64,000 bases of DNA. Source: Photobacterium leiognathi (GTDB taxonomy: Bacteria; Pseudomonadota; Gammaproteobacteria; Enterobacterales; Vibrionaceae). Positions 18,563 to 24,706 of the stretch are shown here, one piece after another. Position numbers and translations under genes: made by a program. The DNA lies in NCBI RefSeq assembly GCF_030685535.1, contig NZ_CP131601.1, positions 930,001-994,000 of the forward strand. Direction: 5' to 3'. A model generated the notes under the pieces. It saw only the letters and a program-made list of their open reading frames with translations, searched no databases and was not told the origin of the DNA. Each line of letters opens with the position of its first letter. Positions within the stretch are counted from its first letter, which is position 1.

Positions 18563-18653
18563 ACGCTTTGATTACAAAGTGATGGTTTTATTTCCAATCT
18601 ATTCGCTATTGGATGAAAAGTGCGCGTTCAAGACGAGGTGGCAAGATAACGGC

Positions 18654-18682
18654 TTGCATTATTTGTTAGCTTACTACATAAT
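18654..18682 (+). promoter_or_regulatory. ffs promoter
   Basis: TTGCAT (18654-18659), 17-bp spacer, CATAAT (18677-18682). Transcription would begin around 18690, giving a short 5' leader trimmed to the mature SRP RNA. Confidence 0.6.
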
Positions 18683-18715
18683 CCATCTCGTTCTCGCAAG
18701 AGACAAAGAATCTAT

Positions 18716-18829
18716 GGAGGCCCCATTGGTCCTCCCGCAACACTAACTTGTGAACTCGGCCAGGCCCGGAAGGGAGCAACCGCAGCAGGCGATGTGTGTG
18801 CCGGGATGTGGCTGGTGGGGCTTCCACCC
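18716..18829 (+). ncRNA. ffs: 4.5S signal recognition particle RNA
   Basis: The 114-nt sequence matches E. coli 4.5S RNA in length and layout. The termini pair (GGAGGCCCC with GGGGCTTCC), and the Ffh-binding region has the conserved TCAGG-like internal loop AGGCCCGGAAGGGAGCA with the GGAA tetraloop and the GCCGGGATG return strand. With Ffh it targets nascent membrane proteins to FtsY. Its 3' end is the attachment site of the Tn7-like remnant starting 12 bases later. Confidence 0.95.
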
Positions 18830-18841
18830 ATCTGAAATTCC

Positions 18842-18912
18842 TGTTGTTTGCACCATACCTCTGCATAATTCTACTTCCTTACTGCATAACTTGTACCATA
18901 CCTCTGCATAAA
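18842..18912 (+). repeat. Left end with TnsB-type binding repeats
   Basis: The terminal site TTGCACCATACCTCTGCATA starts at 18848, a partial copy CTGCATAA lies at about 18882, and a second full site TTGTACCATACCTCTGCATA lies at 18891-18910. Confidence 0.8.
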
Positions 18913-18918
18913 CTATTT

Positions 18919-18938
18919 TTGTTGTAGTTTAACAACAA
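18919..18938 (+). promoter_or_regulatory. Palindrome ahead of tnsA
   Basis: TTGTTGT and ACAACAA arms are separated by six bases, ending 13 bases before the tnsA start; AACAAC/GTTGTT repeats overlap the ribosome-site region. This looks like an operator, but no regulator gene is present in the remnant. Confidence 0.4.
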
Positions 18939-18951
18939 AAAGAGCGTTGTT

Positions 18952-19587
18952 ATGTATAGGCGAAATCTAAGACATTCCCGCGTTAAAAATATCTTCAAAT
19001 TTGTTAGCTCTAAGATGAATAAGGTATTAACTGTAGAATCAAGATTAGAGTTTGATACTTGTTTCCATCTTGAATATTCGCCAGATATTTCTTTTATAGA
19101 GGCGCAGCCAGAAGGTTTTATTTATCCTTTCCAAGATAAACATCTTCCATACACACCAGATTTCTTGATTATCGATAAGGGTGAAAGAAAACTGATTGAA
19201 GTGAAACCTTTTAAAAAAACGCAGTCGCCAGAATTTCAACAACGTTTCTCTGCAAAGAAAGCACAAGCAGATAACTTTGATATTCCGCTGATATTAGTGA
19301 CGGAAAAACAAATTCGAGTGAATCCGATTCTGAATAATCTAAAACTACTGCATCGCTATTCTGGATTTCAAAGTTTTACTCCTCTTCATCTGTCCTTCCT
19401 CAAACTTGTTAAACGTTACAAACAAATAAAAGTAAAAGACTTTATAACGTCTTGTCATGTTGAACAAAATGTCGCCGTAAAAACAGCTTTGGCGCTTATA
19501 TCATCTGGGATGCTACACACAAACTTATCGGCACAAGAAATTAGCTTAGATTCTATTGTGTGGTGTAGTGGTCATGAAGAATTATGA
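18952..19587 (+). CDS. tnsA: Tn7-like transposase subunit TnsA (endonuclease)
   Basis: TnsA makes the 5'-strand cuts at transposon ends together with TnsB, allowing cut-and-paste transposition. The 211-residue protein has the restriction-enzyme-type nuclease core: E29/E33 in VESRLEFD, D70 in YTPDFLII and E83-x-K85 in LIEVKPF, matching the catalytic E/D/Q-x-K pattern of E. coli TnsA. The C-terminal part (about 130-211, HLSFLKLVKRYKQIKVKDF) fits the winged-helix TnsC-contact domain. The reading frame is undamaged. It overlaps tnsB by 14 bp. Without tnsC and full tnsB it cannot transpose alone. Confidence 0.88.
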   Translation: MYRRNLRHSRVKNIFKFVSSKMNKVLTVESRLEFDTCFHLEYSPDISFIEAQPEGFIYPFQDKHLPYTPDFLIIDKGERKLIEVKPFKKTQSPEFQQRFSAKKAQADNFDIPLILVTEKQIRVNPILNNLKLLHRYSGFQSFTPLHLSFLKLVKRYKQIKVKDFITSCHVEQNVAVKTALALISSGMLHTNLSAQEISLDSIVWCSGHEEL

Positions 19588-20209
19588 TAAACCTAGTCTC
19601 TTCAGTGACGAGTTTGAGTTCGAGAATCAAATTGAAGAAATTGAACTAGCCTCAAATGCTGAAGATGATGTTTCCAGAGATCTTGCTTCTTATCCAGATG
19701 CGATTCAGAAAGAGGTGATGCGTAGATACTACTTTATAGAGTGGATGCGTAAAGAATTAGCAGGAGGATGGACGCAGAAAAACCTCGATCCTCTGCTCAA
19801 TAGGGCGGCTAGAGAACTCCAGCTAAAAGCACCTAAATGGAGAGCTTTAGCTAATTGGTGGAAAATATATTCGCAATCAGGATTTCAACTTACTTCTTTA
19901 ATACCAAGGCAAACAGCAGGAAATAGGAACCTAAAAGTTAAGAATGAAATGGTATTTTTTGATAAGGCTCTTGAGCGTTATTTAGTACCTGAAAGGCCAT
20001 CTATTGCGGCGGTATATCAGTATTATTCAGATTTAATACGCATTGAAAATCTGAATATTGTTGAGAATAAGATTGAAGCACTATCCTACAAAGGTTTTTA
20101 CAACAGGATTAAGAAACTATCGGCTTATGATGTGAAAGTCGCCCGTTATGGAAAGTATTCCGCTGATATGGAGTTCAATAGCATTGATGCACACTATCCG
20201 ATCAAATGA
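19574..20209 (+). pseudogene. tnsB: TnsB transposase, N-terminal fragment only
   Basis: From ATG 19574, inside the end of tnsA, 211 codons encode the N-terminal part of a Mu/Tn7-type transposase. There is an acidic leader, then helix-turn-helix-rich DNA-binding segments (YYFIEWMRKELAGGWTQKNLDPLLNRAARELQL and RPSIAAVYQYYSDLIRIENL). It stops at MEFNSIDAHYPIK, just where family members continue into the PLERVEIDHT start of the DDE catalytic domain. The fragment could still bind the transposon ends but has no catalytic residues. It meets a truncated cargo gene tail to tail, marking a deletion junction at about 20195-20210. Confidence 0.82.
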
Positions 20210-20526
20210 TCGTAAATAGCTTGATGATCTAGAGGCTTAAAAGATTGATTAGTGCATTCAAGACATTTTATTTTAGGCTTTAGGCAAACACCTTGTTGCC
20301 ACTCATTATTACAAGCAATGGCATATCCTGAGCGACCTTCTTTGTTTTGCCACCTGATGGCGTAACATTGGGTATTGCCTTTGAAGTAATCAGAAAAAAT
20401 ATTAATTTTCTCTTCAGGTGTCAGTATTGGTTTTAATGATAGTAGTTGATTACGCTTAGTTTCTAGTTGATGAAGCTGAGCTTTGAGTTGCTCAATCTGC
20501 TGTTCTAAGATACTGAGTTCATCCAT
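20194..20526 (-). pseudogene. TOTE conflict-system primase protein, N-terminal fragment
   Basis: The 110-codon frame starts with a coiled coil (about 1-35, LEQQIEQLKAQLHQLETKR) and continues into the start of an archaeo-eukaryotic primase domain of the TOTE type. The conserved run is IFSDYFKGNTQCYAIRWQN, then GRSGYAIACNNEW, GVCLKPKIKCLEC and PLDHQAIYDHLIG. Full proteins continue with the primase active site and a helicase, several hundred residues more. Here a stop follows the HL-G motif immediately. This is the 5' end of a lost cargo gene reading inward from the right end, fused by deletion to tnsB. TOTE systems are proposed defence systems. Confidence 0.8.
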
Positions 20527-20667
20527 CTTTACCTATGGTAGCAACAGAGTAAATACTTCAAAGATTATAGGACACAAGATGCATTTGAGAGAATTTTTGC
20601 ACGGTATGATGTAAAGGAAGAAATTTTCTTTCATGTAAAGCCAATATTTGAGCATTTACTTAAATTT

Positions 20668-20760
20668 TATGCAGAGATATGGTGCAAAACTATGCAGAGA
20701 TATGGTTCAGATTTAAAGGTAAGATATTGATTGTTATGCAGAGGTATGATGCAAGCGACA
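20668..20760 (-). repeat. Right end with TnsB-type binding repeats
   Basis: Three sites lie in the opposite orientation to the left end: TATGCAGAGATATGGTGCAA (20668-20687), TATGCAGAGATATGGTTCAG (20691-20710) and TATGCAGAGGTATGATGCAA (20735-20754), then the terminal GCGACA. A weaker match TTGCACGGTATGATG is near 20597. The first two are nearly contiguous, as in Tn7 right ends. Confidence 0.8.
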
Positions 20761-21448
20761 AGTGTTTCTAATTTCGTCATATTATCGAAAATTATCCTTT
20801 TTAGACTTATCTTTATCGTTAATTAAAACACAGTAATTATTTTTTATCTTGTAATCGATAAATTAGATGATTTGATGTCGTATTGAGCGTATATTTTACT
20901 GATAATATTACTTATTTTTAAAAGTAATATATTGATAAATATACTCAAAAAATAGAGATTTTATCGTTTTATATATAAAGTAAAATCTTCACTTTTCTAC
21001 TAATTAGTATTGAAATCAACGTCATAAAAGCTCTGGGGTTTTAATAGGAAACTATCATTTAAATTAGAATACAATCGTTCTTTAATATTATTTTTCTTTC
21101 TATTTTTAAATTAAAGTTCTGAAATGTAAATATATTTCATGGGGGAGTTAATATAAATCATATACAAACTTATGCTGAATTTCTCAAAAATTAGCCCATG
21201 AATGAGTTTTGTTGTTTTACCATGGGTGTTTATTTAAAATAAATAACTAAATAATCATTTATTTACAATTAACTTGTTGTATTTAAAATGCAAATATTCG
21301 TTTTTTTATTTTTATCAATAGGTTCAGTTTTAACACGTTAATATTGTTTAAATTTGATTTAAATATGTATTTTTTTAAAAGATAATACACTTGTTTTTTT
21401 AATATGTACTATAATTTAAAAACATTTATCTTTTGCGAGATATCAGTC
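20761..21448. other. AT-rich region without recognisable gene
   Basis: These 688 bases between the transposon remnant and the sphingomyelinase gene are strikingly AT-rich, with long runs of T and A and no convincing open frame, repeat pair or RNA. They probably contain the promoter of the sphingomyelinase operon and are a candidate H-NS-silenced region. Confidence 0.5.
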
Positions 21449-22780
21449 ATGTACATTAAATGCTTTTTGTTCTCTTTAACCATAATTTTGTCGAGTTATT
21501 GTTATGCTGATACGTATATATATTTGACTAACAACTCATCTGAAATACTCGATATTCGCGTAAATCATACGGGTTACAGTGGCGATACAATGCAAAAGAG
21601 GGAGGAATGGAATCAAAATGCTTACACAGTAAAACCTTGGGAAACCAAGAAAGTTTTAACTTTTAATAGAAATGTTGGAGTAAAAAATAATAAGTCATAT
21701 AAATTTTCAACTGAAGTCACTTCAGAAAGCGGCTCGAAAGTGTATTTAGAACAAATGTTACGAGGAAGTTTTTGGGGTTCATCTATAAAATATAAACTCA
21801 GTGCTTCCGGTGTTACTAGTTATTATAAAAACAATTACTCAATACACAGATTTACTTCTAAAAAATATAGTGATAGCCCTACTGAACTGGCGTTTCGTTC
21901 CAAACAAACAGACGGTTTTGATGATATCTATTATACAATAACACCATCTCAAAATTCCAAATCATCAACTACGGTAAGTTCTACACTAAAGATGCTGACT
22001 TATAACATATGGGCACTTACACCATTAGCAAGCCACGTTAATCAAAGATTAAATGAATTACCTAAATTTCTTTCTAATTACGATGTGATTGCTTTGCAAG
22101 AAGTATTTTATTCAGATAAAAGACGATCTTTTTTACAAAAGTTAGCGAAGGAATATCCTTACCAAACAAAAGTATTAAAAGCGCCTAGTTTCTATGGCTT
22201 AAATGTTTACGATGGCGGAGTGATTATTGTTAGTAAATACCCAATTGTATCAAAAGATTATCATGTTTTCTCTCGATGTAGTGGCTCAGACTGTCTAGCC
22301 GATAAAGGTGTTGTTTATGCAGAAGTAGTTAAAGGTGGCAAGTCATACCATGTTTTTGCAACTCATGCAGCATCAACAGATTCTTATTCGGCTCGAGTAG
22401 ATCGCATTTACCAATTTTGGGATATCAATAAGTTCGCTAAGAGGCAAAATATACCAAAGAATGAAGTTGTTATCTTTAGTGGAGATTTTAACGTAAATAA
22501 GAATAAATACTTTAATCATGATTACAAGTGGATGCAGAGTTTACTAAATGCAAATGAACCTAAGTATTCTGGTCATACTGCAGCAACTTATGATAAAAGT
22601 TTAAATAGTTTTGTAAAATCAAATTCGGAATATTTGGATTACGTATTTGTGAGTAATGTTTATGGTAAAGTAAAATCAAACGTAAACAGGGTGTTTATTC
22701 CTAGAACAACATCTAATAGCTTATGGTATCACTGGGACTTATCCGATCATTTTCCAGTAGAGGCAATCATTAAACAATGA
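21449..22780 (+). CDS. Secreted sphingomyelinase C-type phosphodiesterase (probable hemolysin)
   Basis: The start at 21449 gives a signal peptide (MYIKCFLFSLTIILSSYCYA, cut before DTY) and 443 residues. Residues about 21-170 are a beta-rich N-terminal domain of unknown role. From about 183 the DNase I-like fold of bacterial neutral sphingomyelinases follows, with N186 in LTYNIW, E218 in LQEVFY, H306 in FATHAAS, D346/N348 in SGDFNVN and D433/H434 in LSDHFP. DGGVIIVSKYPI, the spacing and LDYVF match Bacillus sphingomyelinase and staphylococcal beta-toxin. It would split host sphingomyelin to ceramide and phosphocholine. An upstream in-frame ATG (21404) lacks a ribosome site. A 4-bp overlap joins it to the next gene. 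Confidence 0.88.
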   Translation: MYIKCFLFSLTIILSSYCYADTYIYLTNNSSEILDIRVNHTGYSGDTMQKREEWNQNAYTVKPWETKKVLTFNRNVGVKNNKSYKFSTEVTSESGSKVYLEQMLRGSFWGSSIKYKLSASGVTSYYKNNYSIHRFTSKKYSDSPTELAFRSKQTDGFDDIYYTITPSQNSKSSTTVSSTLKMLTYNIWALTPLASHVNQRLNELPKFLSNYDVIALQEVFYSDKRRSFLQKLAKEYPYQTKVLKAPSFYGLNVYDGGVIIVSKYPIVSKDYHVFSRCSGSDCLADKGVVYAEVVKGGKSYHVFATHAASTDSYSARVDRIYQFWDINKFAKRQNIPKNEVVIFSGDFNVNKNKYFNHDYKWMQSLLNANEPKYSGHTAATYDKSLNSFVKSNSEYLDYVFVSNVYGKVKSNVNRVFIPRTTSNSLWYHWDLSDHFPVEAIIKQ

Positions 22781-23742
22781 TGAGGTATGTTTTCTTTCTA
22801 TTTGTTTTTTTAGTTGGCACCATTTATTGGGTGTCAACTAAATATAATAGGTTTGAAGAGAGAAAACCTATTAATTCGGGTAATGAAGTTAAAAATCATG
22901 TTCGCTTGATAAGAGAAAAAGAAACTCGAGTTATTGATGAAAGTTTTATTGAATATAAGAAAGCGGACGATAATTATAATGAAAGCATACTGCGCATTCA
23001 TTCCTTGAGCGATGAATTGAGAATACTAGAGGGGAAAGAATTATTTAATAAACTTGAGGGTTTTTGGTTAAGTTGTAAGGTCAATCATACTTGTGATTAC
23101 CAACTTGATGAATTAAAAGAACAACTACCTGATTCATTATTTAACTTATTATCTTCCTTTGAAGTTTTAAGGGACGAGTGGTTGATATCCTCCCAAGGTA
23201 TTTCTAAAGATATTCATTTTTTAGAGAAAATTGAGCAAGTTAGGCAACAATATGAAAATGTATGGGGAGAGTATACAGAACTATTATTTGAAGATGAATT
23301 TCAATACTACAATTTCCGAGCTGAAAGTATATCTTTGCAGCAAGTAACCCCCTCCGAATATATTGAACAGATAGATATATTGTTTAATCAGTTTGAAGAA
23401 AAGAAATTAGACTCTTATGTTAAATCAAACAGTGCCAAATTTGATTATGCTATAGATAATATGCCTGACAGTTTTAGTAACGAAGAGCGTGAATCACTTG
23501 TAAAAGATCTTTCGCTGATTTATTTAACAGAGCAAGAAAGAGCTGACTTTAATAAACGAGAGATGCAAATTAAAACACAAAATCATGAGGTCGAAACATA
23601 TCAACACCAACTATCAGAATTAAAAGCAAGGTTAGATAGTCTACGTATAACAGAATACAGTGAATTATCGGATAAAGCCTGGCAGGATGAATATCAGCGT
23701 CGTATAGAAGAGTTTCGTATTGAGTTCTTTGATTATCAATAA
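22777..23742 (+). CDS. Lipase-foldase-like (Lif/LimK-type) membrane-anchored protein
   Basis: The 321-residue protein has one N-terminal membrane anchor (YVFFLFVFLVGTIYWVS) and then a highly charged, alpha-helical periplasmic domain. The pattern recalls steric lipase chaperones (Pfam Lipase_chap): LFNKLEGFW with QLDELKEQLPDSLFNLLSSFEVLRDEW, then VRQQYENVWGEYTELLFEDEFQYYNF, and a long C-terminal coiled coil. The exact RxxFDY(F/C)LSALGE signature is not seen, so the match is remote. ATG 22777 overlaps the sphingomyelinase stop (ATGA), which implies coupled synthesis. I infer a dedicated folding helper for the upstream enzyme. Confidence 0.65.
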   Translation: MMRYVFFLFVFLVGTIYWVSTKYNRFEERKPINSGNEVKNHVRLIREKETRVIDESFIEYKKADDNYNESILRIHSLSDELRILEGKELFNKLEGFWLSCKVNHTCDYQLDELKEQLPDSLFNLLSSFEVLRDEWLISSQGISKDIHFLEKIEQVRQQYENVWGEYTELLFEDEFQYYNFRAESISLQQVTPSEYIEQIDILFNQFEEKKLDSYVKSNSAKFDYAIDNMPDSFSNEERESLVKDLSLIYLTEQERADFNKREMQIKTQNHEVETYQHQLSELKARLDSLRITEYSELSDKAWQDEYQRRIEEFRIEFFDYQ

Positions 23743-24107
23743 GTTAATTTTATGCTGATAATTGGGATGGATGATGTCTGACATTTGATTGTTTTTTGTC
23801 CTTAAATAGTGATGGCAAGCTCACGAAATAGTCTCGTAAATATATTTTATTATAATTATTAATAGTAAATAGTCGGAAGAATGCGATAATAGTGCGAACT
23901 TTTTGTGGCGAGACAATTAGTTAATATGGTGCGGTTAAAAAATGCACAGTTTATGCTTTATTTTTGTCAGCGAAAGCGGCAAAATGGCTACACATTTGAG
24001 CTCGGTCACTCTATTTGAATTAAATGTTCATAAAACACATTGTTGTTTGCCGAGTTGGTGATAATGTCTCGCCGCATTCCGAATTCTTAAAGTAAAAGGT
24101 TACAAAT
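23743..24107. other. Structured gap with long-range inverted repeat
   Basis: GTGGCGAGACA (23905-23915) pairs with TGTCTCGCCGC (24065-24075), and flanking bases extend the match (ATAAT/ATTA). The 149 bases between them carry further short repeats (GAGCTCGG and GCCGAGTT). It may be a folded 5' leader of the gene at 24108 or the relic of a small mobile element. No coding frame is seen. Confidence 0.5.
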
Positions 24108-24596
24108 ATGTCTGATGTACCAGAGTCTGTTGCAAATATTGCTGCTGTAGCTCAGCAGGTTGCTGAGTCTTCAGGTTCAGTTTGGGGTTATGTAGCAGGT
24201 GGCGTGGTTCTGTTAATCATTGCCGGTATTTATGGTTATAAGAAAATTAACCAACCTGCATTCGTGATTAAGCAGGTGCGTAAGAAAAACCTGAAAGAAA
24301 TGAAAAAGCAGGGTATTGAAAGCTCTGAGTTTATGGTTGATATGGACAAGTTGCTAAATTCAATCGAAGCTTACATGACTGAAAACAAGATGAAAGGTTC
24401 AGACGTAGTAACGTTACTGAAGCCTTTAAACGACAAAGATCGTGTGAAAACGCCGAAAGATATGTACAACTCTATGATCTACATTGCTAATGAAATTAAA
24501 GATGTAGCATTAGCAAAAGAGTTTAAAAACAAATCTAAGCAAGTGAAGTCAAGCTCTGCGCTAATGGCTGGTTTGCTAAAGCGTGCTGGTATCTAA
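24108..24596 (+). CDS. Hypothetical membrane-anchored protein
   Basis: The 162-residue protein has a short alanine/serine-rich N-terminus, one membrane segment (about 27-45, YVAGGVVLLIIAGIYGY) and a lysine-rich, helical cytoplasmic domain with KKNLKEMKKQGIESSEFMVDMDKLLNSIEAYM. The codon pattern is that of core genes rather than the AT-rich stretch before it. AAAAGG lies upstream of the start. No family is recognised. It has its own terminator and is probably a single-gene unit with a long leader. Confidence 0.75.
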   Translation: MSDVPESVANIAAVAQQVAESSGSVWGYVAGGVVLLIIAGIYGYKKINQPAFVIKQVRKKNLKEMKKQGIESSEFMVDMDKLLNSIEAYMTENKMKGSDVVTLLKPLNDKDRVKTPKDMYNSMIYIANEIKDVALAKEFKNKSKQVKSSSALMAGLLKRAGI

Positions 24597-24611
24597 TACC
24601 GAATTGTAAAG

Positions 24612-24642
24612 AAAAGGGGCTGATTGGTATCAGCCCCTTTTT
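24612..24642 (+). terminator. Terminator of the 24108 gene
   Basis: The stem AAAAGGGGCTGAT/ATCAGCCCCTTTT with a TGGT loop is followed by T residues. Confidence 0.85.
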
Positions 24643-24706
24643 GTATTTATGATTTTTCTATGTCGGTAAGTTAAGCCATTTTCGCTAAACCTAGCTCGGA
24701 TATAGG

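Larger units (their letters stand above)
18842..20760 (+). mobile_element. Tn7-like transposon remnant inserted next to ffs (1919 bp)
   Basis: The ends are TGTTGTTTGCACCATACC at the left and, on the complement, TGTCGCTTGCATCATACC at the right: aligned Tn7-type TGT...ACA termini sharing the 20-mer core CATACCTCTGCATAA. Repeats of this core recur inside both ends, as TnsB sites do. The element carries tnsA, a truncated tnsB and a truncated TOTE-type gene; tnsC, tniQ and any CRISPR-cas genes are absent. Flanking 5-mers (ATTCC left, AGTGT right) do not match, so no target duplication remains. Insertion just 3' of ffs is a known site of type I-F3 CRISPR-associated Tn7-like elements; assignment to that branch is inference. 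Confidence 0.88.

Noticed and set aside
18007..18597. 196-codon minus-strand frame opposite the membrane protein gene
   Set aside because: Serine/asparagine-rich shadow of a hydrophobic protein; the + strand frame has an excellent ribosome site.
18666..18866. 66-codon minus-strand frame over ffs
   Set aside because: The sequence is the SRP RNA; the frame is accidental.
20527..20760. Search for CRISPR repeats or a guide matching ffs in the transposon right end
   Set aside because: No repeat resembling type I-F CRISPR repeats is visible; the repeated units are TnsB-type sites.
18837..24080. Idea that the Tn7-like element extends to about 24.07 kb (ATTCC recurs at 24076-24080)
   Set aside because: No ACA terminus or TnsB-type repeat precedes that ATTCC; a 5-mer match is expected by chance.
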